The notes beneath the pieces are model-generated. The model worked only from the letters and a program-made list of their open reading frames with translations. It ran no database searches and was not told where the DNA came from. Shown piece after piece: positions 1 through 7,588 of a stretch of 64,000 nucleotides of DNA (position 1 is its first letter; every line of letters starts with the position of its first letter). Origin of the DNA: Lysobacterales bacterium (GTDB taxonomy: Bacteria > Pseudomonadota > Gammaproteobacteria > Xanthomonadales > SZUA-38). Both the position numbers and the translations under genes were made by a program. The stretch is from positions 67,329-131,328 of the forward strand of contig JANQOZ010000004.1 in the NCBI GenBank assembly GCA_028285525.1, given 5' to 3'.

Positions 1-1
1 T

Positions 2-1372
2 GCCCCGGTGCTGGAAGAAGGCGCCAACCCGGTCGGCTACAACTTCAATGCGGGCATGGGAGTCGGCGGCAGCGCCATGCATCACTACGCCGTCTGGCCG
101 CGGATGCATCCGACCGACTTTCGCATGCGCACCGACTTCGACCGCGGCCTGGACTGGCCGATCAGCTACGAGGAGCTGCAGCCTTACTACGACTTGGTGC
201 AGCGAGAGGCCGGCATCAGCGGTGACGCTAAGCAGGAGAGCTGGCGGCCGGCCGGCGAACCGTACCCCATGCCGCCTGTGCCGCTTTTCGGTCAGGGCCG
301 GGTGCTCGCTGAAGGGTTCAAGGCCAAGGGAATGACCACCGCGCCGCTGCCGCTGGCGGTCAACACTCAGCCGTACAACGGTCGGGCCGTGTGCCTCTGG
401 GACGGCTGGTGTGATTCGGGCTGCCCGATTGGTGCGCTCGCCAACCCAGCGACCGTCTATCTGCCAAAAGCCATTGCGGCGGGGGCGACCCTGGTGGCGG
501 AAACTCCGGTGGTCAAAGTCATCACGAAGGGCAACCGGACAACCGGTGTGGAGGTTGTTAACGCGGATGGTCAGCGTCAGCAGGTGCAGGCGGACACCGT
601 GGTGCTTGCAACGTTTGCCGTCCAGAACCCGCGCTTGATGCTCGCCTCGGCCAACGCGGATTATCCCGAAGGACTTGGCAACGCAAGCGGTATGTTGGGC
701 CGCTACATCATGTCGCACTCGGCGGGCTTGGTTTTTGGGCTGTTCGATGAGGAGACGCAGCCCAGCAGCGGGCCGTTTGGCGGTCAGCTCGTCAACCAGG
801 ATCACTATGCGAAGGATACCCACGCTGCCAGCGGCGCCTTTGGCAGCTACCAGTGGATGATTGCCCAGGCGGTGAGGCCCAACGACCTGCTCGGTATTGC
901 CACTACGCGTCCGGATTTGTTCGGGCTAGCGATCAGTGAGTTTATGCCGAAGGCAGCGCGGGGTTTTGGCGGCATGACCGCCGTGGTTGAAGACCTGCCC
1001 GTTGCGGATAATCGAATCACCTTAAGCGACCGTACCGATGACCACGGTGTGCCGCTGGCGCTGGCCACACACACCACCAGCGAACCGTCGAACGCGCTAT
1101 GGCGGGCCACGCTGGAGGAGGGCAAAGCCATCTTCGAGGCGGCGGGCGCAACCGAGGTCTGGACCGGTCCGCAGGGCGCGATGCACATCATGGGCGGGAC
1201 TGTCATGGGTGACGACCCGAGCACTTCGGTTACCGACAGCTACGGCCGCTGCCACGATATCCCGAACCTCGTGGTGGCAGGGCCCGGACTGTTTCCCACC
1301 AGCGCCGGCGTTAATCCAACGTTCACCGTCCAAGCCCTTGCGGCTCGCAGCGCAGAGCGCCTGTTAGCCTGA
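2..1372 (+). CDS. GMC-family FAD oxidoreductase, 5'-truncated by the window edge
   Basis: The reading frame is open to the left edge, so the FAD-binding Rossmann N-terminus is missing; the GTG at 8 is probably internal. The visible part has the GMC middle and C-terminal domains. These include a cysteine-rich CLWDGWCDSGCP stretch typical of gluconate-dehydrogenase/glucose-fructose-type members and the C-terminal signature with MHIMGGTVMG (candidate catalytic His), then NLVVAGPGLFPTSAGVNPTFT. The family oxidises alcohols or sugars with FAD. The next gene starts 17 nt downstream and encodes an Fe-S protein, which suggests co-transcription and a possible electron-transfer role. The substrate cannot be read from the sequence. 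Family assignment is firm. Confidence 0.9.
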   Translation, partial: APVLEEGANPVGYNFNAGMGVGGSAMHHYAVWPRMHPTDFRMRTDFDRGLDWPISYEELQPYYDLVQREAGISGDAKQESWRPAGEPYPMPPVPLFGQGRVLAEGFKAKGMTTAPLPLAVNTQPYNGRAVCLWDGWCDSGCPIGALANPATVYLPKAIAAGATLVAETPVVKVITKGNRTTGVEVVNADGQRQQVQADTVVLATFAVQNPRLMLASANADYPEGLGNASGMLGRYIMSHSAGLVFGLFDEETQPSSGPFGGQLVNQDHYAKDTHAASGAFGSYQWMIAQAVRPNDLLGIATTRPDLFGLAISEFMPKAARGFGGMTAVVEDLPVADNRITLSDRTDDHGVPLALATHTTSEPSNALWRATLEEGKAIFEAAGATEVWTGPQGAMHIMGGTVMGDDPSTSVTDSYGRCHDIPNLVVAGPGLFPTSAGVNPTFTVQALAARSAERLLA

Positions 1373-1389
1373 ATCGGGATGGCCGGCTG

Positions 1390-2376
1390 ATGAAAAAACG
1401 CCAGCCTCACGTTCCCATGGCCCGCTTCGTCGAGGCCATGCCGGAGACCTCCGGCAACGCAGTGAACGGGCTTGGCGAGACGGAGGTCCGCCAGGCCTCC
1501 CCGTTCTTCTGGCATCCGCCCAAACGCCAAACGCACGCCGCGCTGCAGAAAGAGGTGATCAACTACCTGCAGTCATGCCCTGAGATCGCCGAGGTGTTTT
1601 CCCCTAAACCGCCGGGCGGACGCGGTCCCGCGACAGTTGAACAGGCGGCTGAAGTTGAGTCGGGAAGCGCAGAGGAATGGTCCGAGCGGGTAAAAGGTTT
1701 CGCCCTGGCTAACGAGGCAGACCTCGTCGGAATCGCCAGAATGGATCCGGCCTTTGTGTTCGACGGCTACGAGATCACCGATCCGTGGGTGATCGTCGTT
1801 GGAGTCGGCATGGACTACGAAGAGCTGGCGCAGACGCCAGCCACTTTCGAAAACCCCGTCGGCGCCGTTGTCGTCGGTAAGGAGTACAACCGCGCGTCGC
1901 GTGCCTGTAAAAAGCTGGCCAACTTTATCCTCGAGGCGGGCTACCCGGCCAAAGCCTGGCCCGGCCCCTACGCTTCAGCGCTCAACATGATTCCCGCCGC
2001 CCTGGCCGCCGGACTCGGCGAGTTGGGCAAGCACGGCTCGATTATCAACCGGACGCTCGGGTCCCGATTCCGACTGTCTGCCGTCACCACCACAATGCCG
2101 CTTCTGGCCGATTCGTCGGACGAGTTTGGCATCGACGACTACTGCACCCGCTGCAACGCCTGTACCCGCGCCTGCCCGCCCGATGCCATCTTCGAGGAAA
2201 AACAAATGGTGCGCGGCGTAGAGAAGTGGTACGTCGACTTCGACAAATGTATCCCGTACTTCGGCGAGACCTTCGGCTGCGGCATCTGCATCGTGCATTG
2301 CCCCTGGTCACGCCCCGGCATCGCCGACAATATCCTGCGAAAGCTGGCCAAGGCTGCAGACCGCGACGACGGATAA
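1390..2376 (+). CDS. 4Fe-4S dicluster protein of the reductive dehalogenase/QueG-like superfamily
   Basis: A 328-residue protein whose C-terminal third carries two [4Fe-4S] motifs: CTRCNACTRACP, then a Cys in DKCIPYF followed by CGICIVHCP. The middle region (GKEYNRASRACKKLANFILEAGY, ALAAGLGELGKHGSIIN) matches the conserved fold of reductive dehalogenases and epoxyqueuosine reductase. It has no Tat signal and no transmembrane segment, so it is probably cytoplasmic. The N-terminal ~100 residues are divergent. It lies 17 nt after the GMC oxidoreductase and may accept or donate electrons to it. True dehalogenase or queuosine activity should not be assumed: the cobalamin-binding residues could not be assessed by eye. 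Confidence 0.8.
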   Translation: MKKRQPHVPMARFVEAMPETSGNAVNGLGETEVRQASPFFWHPPKRQTHAALQKEVINYLQSCPEIAEVFSPKPPGGRGPATVEQAAEVESGSAEEWSERVKGFALANEADLVGIARMDPAFVFDGYEITDPWVIVVGVGMDYEELAQTPATFENPVGAVVVGKEYNRASRACKKLANFILEAGYPAKAWPGPYASALNMIPAALAAGLGELGKHGSIINRTLGSRFRLSAVTTTMPLLADSSDEFGIDDYCTRCNACTRACPPDAIFEEKQMVRGVEKWYVDFDKCIPYFGETFGCGICIVHCPWSRPGIADNILRKLAKAADRDDG

Positions 2377-2408
2377 ACCCTCTGTTTCAACGGCGCACGC
2401 TGAAGAAA

Positions 2409-2966
2409 TCACGTGCGCCAGAGGTCACCTTCCCAAAAAGAATCCAGGTTGCTGTTCGGCAATTCGTAGATGGCGATTTCTCTCCCGACGCGATAGCTCC
2501 TGGCGGCCTCCTTGGTTATCTCCAGAGACTTACACTCCATTCCCCTGCCATCCAGCCAAACCAGGCGAGTTGTTGGCTTTTTCTGATTAACGAACATAGG
2601 CGCCTGGTGCTCGGTGACCTTCACCAGGGAACGCTTTCCGCCGTTGCGGACCGCAATGGCGTTCCGGGCGAACCGCCAAGACTTGCGGAAGACAAAGATA
2701 AACAACCCCAGAGATGCCAGCGCAACGCCACCCAGTATCAGCGCGATCTTTCGGTTAATTCCGGCGTCCACTTCGATGAGCCGCGGATCGTCGGAGGCAT
2801 AACGAATTTGGACTACATCCCCTGTTTTCAGGGTCTCATAACTCTTCTGGCTGATGCGGGCCCCGGCCACAATTTCTTTGCCGTCAACAGTAAATCTGAC
2901 TGTTGCCTCCGGGATCGCGGATTCGTTGCCGATCCTGCCAGACCTTCGAATAGAGGTCGCCACCAC
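2409..2966 (-). CDS. DUF3592-like membrane protein (start uncertain, probably longer)
   Basis: From the GTG at 2966 the product is 185 residues: an extracytoplasmic beta-rich part (ATVRFTVDGKEIVAGARISQKSYETLKTGDVVQIRYASDDPRLIEVD) and one transmembrane helix (IALILGGVALASLGLFIFVF), followed by a basic cytoplasmic tail. This is the layout of DUF3592 proteins, which normally have a membrane helix on each side of the domain. The frame stays open upstream to 3137 and there encodes a basic stretch plus a hydrophobic helix (GLWFPVVFAAGPAFLAF), with no ATG/GTG/TTG. The real start is therefore probably a non-canonical codon near 3137, preceded by AGGGAGAGG. Function unknown. It is convergent with the Fe-S protein gene. 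Confidence 0.6.
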   Translation of the reverse strand: MVATSIRRSGRIGNESAIPEATVRFTVDGKEIVAGARISQKSYETLKTGDVVQIRYASDDPRLIEVDAGINRKIALILGGVALASLGLFIFVFRKSWRFARNAIAVRNGGKRSLVKVTEHQAPMFVNQKKPTTRLVWLDGRGMECKSLEITKEAARSYRVGREIAIYELPNSNLDSFWEGDLWRT

Positions 2967-3282
2967 AACAGCGTCCGCAGATTGACCCTTGGCTATTACT
3001 GAAGCATCACTCCCATAATTGAACGCAAGAAAAGCTGGCCCCGCCGCAAAAACGACGGGGAACCACAGACCCCAGCCGCCGTGCCGGAAGAACAGGCGGA
3101 GAAAGCCGCGTGGTTTTCGTGTGTCATTTGAGGCGATGGTGACCTCTCCCTGGTCGCGTTATTCCTTCAGAATACTACCGAAATCGGAAAGGTCACCCTG
3201 GCTTGCCAACCGTGTGTGGCTGCGGAGCCCGACAGGTGGTGGCAAAGTAGTCCAAGGCAGCAGCAGATACAGGATGATGACT

Positions 3283-4206
3283 ATGGATCGACGAACCATG
3301 CTTGGCGGTGTTGCCACCGCAATGGCCGGTGGAGTCACGCCTTCGGCGCTGGCCCAGCCGCTCAATCCGAAACCCGGGGCACCGGGTCAGGTTGGGCAAC
3401 AAAACACGCATGCTCCTGGCGCGAAGAAGATTCGCGTCGAGGGACAGACGATATTGGTCACAGGGTCCAACCGAGGAATCGGGCTTGGCTTCGTCAAGGT
3501 GTTGCTCGAGCGCGGTGCCAGGCGGGTCTATGCCACCGCCCGCAAGGCGTCGAACCTGCCGGACGTGGTTGCGCTGGACCCGGATCGCGTCGTTGGCCTG
3601 GAGCTGGACGTTAACAACGAGACTCAGCGTCAGGACGCAGCGAAAGCCGCCACCGACGTCACGTGGCTCATCAATAACGCCGGCACGCCGGGCAGTTTTA
3701 CCAGAGAAGAACGACGCATCGCTTCCGCTACGTCACTGGATGATGCCAAGTTTGTCATGGAGACAAACTGCTGGTCGCCGGCAGAGATCGCTCGGCTGTT
3801 CATACCCATCATTCTGAAAAACGGCGGCGGAGCCATCACCAACATTCTTTCTGTCGGCGCCTGGTTTTGTTTGCCGGAATACACCAGCTACAGCATGTCG
3901 AAAGCGGCTGCCGCCATCGCTACCGCCGGTTTGCGTGCGGAGCTGGACCTGGAGCCGGTCATGGTCGCCGGCGTGTTCACCGGCGGCGTTCAAACTCGGA
4001 TGTCTGCAGCCGGCCTTAAGGGCAGGGCTTCACCGGAAGAGCATGCCAGAGAAGTGCTCGACGCCATGGCTGAGGGTCATACGGATGTGTTTGCTGGCGC
4101 CGGTTCAGCTGCCATGAAGTCGAGAATCCTCCAAGACCCGGTGGCCTTCGAACGTGGGGTGATCGAACGCTTCCACACCAATCCTCTTGAGATTCCACCC
4201 TATTGA
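3283..4206 (+). CDS. Tat-exported short-chain dehydrogenase/reductase
   Basis: The 307-residue product opens with a twin-arginine signal (MDRRTMLGGVATAMAGG, cleavage near SALA-QP). A classical SDR domain follows: nucleotide-binding TGSNRGIG at about residues 60-67, NNAG, a Ser region (ILSVGAW) and the YSMSK catalytic Tyr/Lys pair. The start at 3283 is chosen because it puts the RR motif at the N-terminus and has AGGA 8 nt upstream; ATGs at 3274 and 3277 are alternatives. A longer open frame from 3019 overlaps the opposite-strand gene and is unlikely to be coding. Export of an NAD(P)-dependent SDR is unusual because free cofactor is scarce in the periplasm, so it may bind its cofactor tightly. 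Substrate unknown. Confidence 0.85.
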   Translation: MDRRTMLGGVATAMAGGVTPSALAQPLNPKPGAPGQVGQQNTHAPGAKKIRVEGQTILVTGSNRGIGLGFVKVLLERGARRVYATARKASNLPDVVALDPDRVVGLELDVNNETQRQDAAKAATDVTWLINNAGTPGSFTREERRIASATSLDDAKFVMETNCWSPAEIARLFIPIILKNGGGAITNILSVGAWFCLPEYTSYSMSKAAAAIATAGLRAELDLEPVMVAGVFTGGVQTRMSAAGLKGRASPEEHAREVLDAMAEGHTDVFAGAGSAAMKSRILQDPVAFERGVIERFHTNPLEIPPY

Positions 4207-4214
4207 TCGCTGGC

Positions 4215-4238
4215 CGCCGCCGGGCTGTGCCGGCGGCG
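4215..4238. terminator. GC-rich hairpin between convergent genes
   Basis: CGCCGCCGG (4215-4223) and CCGGCGGCG (4230-4238) form a perfect 9-bp stem with a 6-nt loop. It lies between the 3' ends of the SDR and DoxX genes, which converge here. There is no T-run, so it is only a candidate bidirectional terminator. Confidence 0.45.
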
Positions 4239-4269
4239 ACCCTGGGTGTCGCTGGGTGTCCCTGAGCGG

Positions 4270-4692
4270 TTAGGCCGCGTTCGGCTGCGCGCTTCCAGCG
4301 GAAAAGCTCGGCACCTTGAGCGCAAACTTGCCGGGGCCCAGCAGAGCTGAAGCGAGGCTTGCTGCGATCAGGAACGCCGGGTACTCCCAGCCGCCGTTGG
4401 CGTTGCTGAATACCCAGCCCGCGTTCCAGTGCACGAAGGTGGCGCCCAGCAGGATTGGCAGCAGCGCGAGATTGACCGCGCGTACGTAGACGCCTGCCAG
4501 CAGCAGCACACCGCCGCCGATCTCGGCAAAGGTGACGACGTAGGCGAGCAGTTCCGGAAAGCCGACGGATCCGAAAAACTGGGCGGTGCCGGGCAGCGTA
4601 AAGACGAGCAGCTTCAGCAGCCCGTGGGCCAGGAACATGGCGCCGACGGCGACGCGAAGAATGGTTGCAGCGTATTGAGATTCGTTGTTCAT
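4270..4692 (-). CDS. DoxX family membrane protein
   Basis: A 140-residue protein with four hydrophobic segments and the DoxX signature (ILRVAVGAMFLAHGLLKL near the N-terminus, FAEIGGGVLLLAGVYVR in the middle). ATG 4692 is chosen because AAAGGAG sits upstream at the right distance; the frame extends further but without a start signal. The gene follows the azoreductase gene by 28 nt on the same strand, so the two form an operon divergent from a LysR regulator. DoxX-type proteins are often paired with reductases in stress or quinone-detoxification operons; the molecular role is unsettled. Confidence 0.85.
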   Translation of the reverse strand: MNNESQYAATILRVAVGAMFLAHGLLKLLVFTLPGTAQFFGSVGFPELLAYVVTFAEIGGGVLLLAGVYVRAVNLALLPILLGATFVHWNAGWVFSNANGGWEYPAFLIAASLASALLGPGKFALKVPSFSAGSAQPNAA

Positions 4693-4720
4693 CGTAATGA
4701 CTCCTTTGGTTAGCGATTGA

Positions 4721-5338
4721 TCAGGCAGCGGCGCTGCCAAGGTGAATGCGTTGGGCAATGTCGCGGCGAGCCTCGTCGATGGCGTCTTCACCGCGGAAAT
4801 TGAGTCGGTCTGCGGCGATGACCTCGACGTCCTGGATGCCCAGGAATGCGAGTGCGTGCCGCAGATAGGGCGTTGCAAAGTCGACGGCCGCGTCGACCGG
4901 GACGCCGCCTGAGGCGACGACGATGTAGGCCTTCTTGCCCTCCAGCAGGCCTTCCGGACCGTTGTCGGTATAGCGAAACGTCACCCGTGCCCGGGCGACC
5001 TGGTCGATCCAGGCTTTCAGCGTTGCCGGCACGCCGAAGTTGTAGATCGGCGCACCGATGACAACCACGTCTGCGGCCTTAAGCTCCGCAACGAGTTTGT
5101 CCGACTCGGCAAGCCGCTCGCGCTGCGTTTGAGTGCGTTCTTCTGCGTCCGTGAAGTTAGCGGCAATCCAGCTTTCGTCCACGAAGCCTACGCCGTCGTT
5201 CAGGTCGCGCCTCACGACTGAGGCGCTTCCGTAGCGGTCCTCAAGCGCGCTGATGACGTCTGCGGACAGCTGCCGACTTACGGAGTCGCCGCGGCGTCCG
5301 CTGGCGCTGACTTCCAGAATATTGATTGGGTGGTTCAT
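4721..5338 (-). CDS. azoR: FMN-dependent NADH:quinone oxidoreductase/azoreductase
   Basis: The 205-residue product has a flavodoxin-like fold with the AzoR hallmarks: an N-terminal phosphate-binding SASGRRGDSVSRQL, APIYNFGVPATLKAWIDQVARARVTFRYT in the middle, and VVASGGVP near the flavin. AzoR enzymes reduce quinones and azo compounds by two electrons using NADH and FMN. ATG 5338 is preceded by AGGAG. It is the first gene of an operon with DoxX, and its start faces that of a LysR regulator 110 bp away, a common arrangement for redox- or electrophile-inducible quinone reductases. Confidence 0.88.
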   Translation of the reverse strand: MNHPINILEVSASGRRGDSVSRQLSADVISALEDRYGSASVVRRDLNDGVGFVDESWIAANFTDAEERTQTQRERLAESDKLVAELKAADVVVIGAPIYNFGVPATLKAWIDQVARARVTFRYTDNGPEGLLEGKKAYIVVASGGVPVDAAVDFATPYLRHALAFLGIQDVEVIAADRLNFRGEDAIDEARRDIAQRIHLGSAAA

Positions 5339-5374
5339 GAAGTTTCTCCTGCAAAGCATTTCCTAGCGATTGGG

Positions 5375-5391
5375 CAATAGTTTGACTATTG
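5375..5391. promoter_or_regulatory. Inverted repeat in the azoR-LysR divergent promoter
   Basis: CAATAG-TTTGA-CTATTG is a perfect 6-bp inverted repeat around a 5-nt spacer, in an AT-rich divergent promoter. Its dyad size suits a LysR-type regulator site, and its place between azoR and the LysR gene makes it the likely operator. No binding evidence is available. Confidence 0.55.
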
Positions 5392-5448
5392 ATCTGAAAA
5401 GGATAAACATCGTTTCTTGGATAAGATTGTTCTCCAAATAGCAACAAT

Positions 5449-6375
5449 ATGAATCGATTTGAGGATCTCGAGGCTTTTGTGGCTGTGGTTGAAGCTGGCA
5501 GCATCACGCAGGCAGCTGACCGCCTTGGCATCGCAAAATCGGCCGTAAGCCGCAGGCTTGCCGGCCTTGAGCAGCGTCTCGGTGCGGAGCTGATCCGGCG
5601 AACGACCCGACGCCTGAACCTGACGGATACCGGGCAGGGTTTCTATGACCAGGCTGCCCGTATCCTCGCCGACCTGGACGAGGCGGAGTCCGCAGTTGCG
5701 CGGTCTCAAGGAGAGCTTCGGGGACGACTCAAAGTGGCTTTGCCGCTGTCCTTTGGCTTACGGCACATGGCCGGCCCAATTGGCGAGTTCGCGCGCCTGC
5801 ACCCCAAGGTGAGTTTCGACCTGGATTTGAACGACCGGCGCGTTGACCTGCTGGAGGAAGGTGCGGACCTGGCGCTGCGAATCGGTCATCTCGAAGACTC
5901 TTCGATGATCGCGCGGCGCCTGTTTGATGCTCGGACAGTCGTGGTGGCGTCAACCGGCTATCTGGAGGAGCACGGCACGCCGACGTCGCCCGAGGAACTG
6001 ACAAACCATCAGTGCCTGGTGTACAGCAACCTGGCACAGCCGAGCCGCTGGAAGTGTTATGACGCTGACGGCGCGTCGGTCGCGGTTGACGTCAACCCGT
6101 GGATGGCAGCGTCCAGCGGCGACCTGATCTGCGCGCTGGCCGCCGAAGGGCGGGGGATCGCGATGCAGCCGACATTTATCGCGGGTCCCGCCGTCGCCGT
6201 CGGTGAGCTGGTGCCCCTGCTCACAGACTACCAGTGGCCGGTTACCCCGGCGTGGGCGGTCTATCCGCCGACACGGCATCTCTCCCATCGTGTTCGCGCA
6301 TTCATCGATTTTCTTGCGGAGACCTTCGACGGCACCCCGTCATGGGACCGTCACTGCGGTGGCGCCGAAGCCTGA
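5449..6375 (+). CDS. LysR-family transcriptional regulator
   Basis: 308 residues. The N-terminal winged helix-turn-helix is classical (MNRFEDLEAFVAVVEAGSIT, then AADRLGIAKSAVSRRLAGLEQRLG), followed by a linker helix and a periplasmic-binding-protein-like effector domain from about residue 90. The gene is divergent from azoR-doxX, so it most likely senses a quinone or electrophile and controls that operon and itself. The closest architecture by eye is the AaeR/DmlR-like LysR group; the effector cannot be deduced. Confidence 0.9.
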   Translation: MNRFEDLEAFVAVVEAGSITQAADRLGIAKSAVSRRLAGLEQRLGAELIRRTTRRLNLTDTGQGFYDQAARILADLDEAESAVARSQGELRGRLKVALPLSFGLRHMAGPIGEFARLHPKVSFDLDLNDRRVDLLEEGADLALRIGHLEDSSMIARRLFDARTVVVASTGYLEEHGTPTSPEELTNHQCLVYSNLAQPSRWKCYDADGASVAVDVNPWMAASSGDLICALAAEGRGIAMQPTFIAGPAVAVGELVPLLTDYQWPVTPAWAVYPPTRHLSHRVRAFIDFLAETFDGTPSWDRHCGGAEA

Positions 6376-6479
6376 CCTGATCTACCTACCGCCAGTTCTG
6401 CTCAGCCGGCAGTCTTCCTAGGCGGACTACACACCCGCATACTGTTCGCCCGACGAGATAGCCACGATGGAGCAACGCG

Positions 6480-7484
6480 ATGGGGCTTTTGGTGAACGGC
6501 GAATGGCAAGATCAGTGGTACGACACCGAGTCGACCGGCGGTCGCTTCAAGCGTCAGGAACAGGCTTTTCGAAGCTGGATCACGGCGGATGGGTCACCCG
6601 GCCCGAGCGGGCAGGGCGGTTATGCCGCGGCTGCTGATCGCTATCACCTGTACGTTGGTCTCGCCTGTCCGTGGGCGCACCGGACGCTGATCATGCGGGC
6701 GCTGAAGGGGCTGGAAGACTTTTTGCCTTTGTCTATTGTTCACTGGCACATGGCTGATTCCGGCTGGACTTTTGCCGAGGGTGACGGGGTTGTTGGAGAT
6801 CCGATTAACGGCGCCGGCTTCTTGTATCAGGTCTATACCGCCGCAGATTCAGGTTTCACGGGCCGCGTGACGGTGCCCATTCTCTGGGACAACAAAACCG
6901 GCTCGATCGTGAGCAACGAATCTTCCGAGATCATTCGGATGCTCAACACCGCATTTGACGGCGTGGGCGCCGCAGACGTTGACTACTATCCGGAGGCACA
7001 CCGCCACGAGATCGATCAGATCAACCAGCGGGTCTACGCGACGCTCAATAACGGGGTCTACAAGTCCGGCTTTGCGACAACGCAGGAGGCCTACGAAGAA
7101 AACGTATTCCCCCTTTTCGAAACTCTCGACTGGCTCGAAGAGCTACTCACAACGCGCCGGTTCCTGGCGGGCGCCCGGTTCACCGAGGCCGATATCCGTC
7201 TGTTCACTACGCTCGTACGGTTCGACGTCGTCTATGTGGGGCACTTCAAATGCAATCTTCGCCGACTCGTCGATTATCCAAACCTCTGGGCGTACACGCG
7301 GGAGATTTATCAACACCCGAAGATCCGCCCGACGGTGAACTTTGAGCACATCAAGAAGCACTACTACGTGAGTCACCCGAACGTGAACCCGACCGGCATT
7401 GTCCCCGCCGGACCCGCACTGGACTACGAGGAGCCGCATGATCGGCAGCGCCTCGCCGGAGAGCCCATCAGCCCCGCGCGTTAG
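6480..7484 (+). CDS. yqjG: Glutathionyl-hydroquinone reductase (Xi-class GST)
   Basis: 334 residues, the usual length for the family. The thioredoxin-fold N-terminal half holds the active-site CPWAHR (Cys63), which removes glutathione from glutathionyl-hydroquinones. The C-terminal half is the helical GST domain (FLAGARFTEADIRLFTTLVRFDVVYVGHFKCN). Start GTF-type context is not needed: ATG 6480 gives the standard MGLLVNGEW N-terminus. It is probably monocistronic, downstream of the LysR gene. The enzyme fits the quinone-detoxification theme of the flanking azoR operon. Family assignment is confident. Confidence 0.9.
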   Translation: MGLLVNGEWQDQWYDTESTGGRFKRQEQAFRSWITADGSPGPSGQGGYAAAADRYHLYVGLACPWAHRTLIMRALKGLEDFLPLSIVHWHMADSGWTFAEGDGVVGDPINGAGFLYQVYTAADSGFTGRVTVPILWDNKTGSIVSNESSEIIRMLNTAFDGVGAADVDYYPEAHRHEIDQINQRVYATLNNGVYKSGFATTQEAYEENVFPLFETLDWLEELLTTRRFLAGARFTEADIRLFTTLVRFDVVYVGHFKCNLRRLVDYPNLWAYTREIYQHPKIRPTVNFEHIKKHYYVSHPNVNPTGIVPAGPALDYEEPHDRQRLAGEPISPAR

Positions 7485-7588
7485 CGATTTACACGAGATG
7501 CCTCTGGGATCAGCCTTCTAAACGCGCCCTTGCCAACCGCTTCACCCGACCGCGGACAGACTAACGCCACTGTCATCAGGTTAAGCGC

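Noticed and set aside
2226..3002. 258-codon plus-strand frame across the Fe-S gene end and the DUF3592 gene
   Set aside because: It mixes out-of-frame and antisense sequence of two supported genes and shows no protein features.
3019..3282. Longer N-terminus for the Tat-SDR
   Set aside because: It overlaps the opposite-strand membrane protein's N-terminal region and would hide the twin-arginine signal; a ribosome site fits ATG 3283.
4693..4878. N-terminal extension of the DoxX gene into azoR
   Set aside because: ATG 4692 has a strong AAAGGAG site and gives the standard DoxX N-terminus; the extension is non-homologous antisense-free overlap with azoR.
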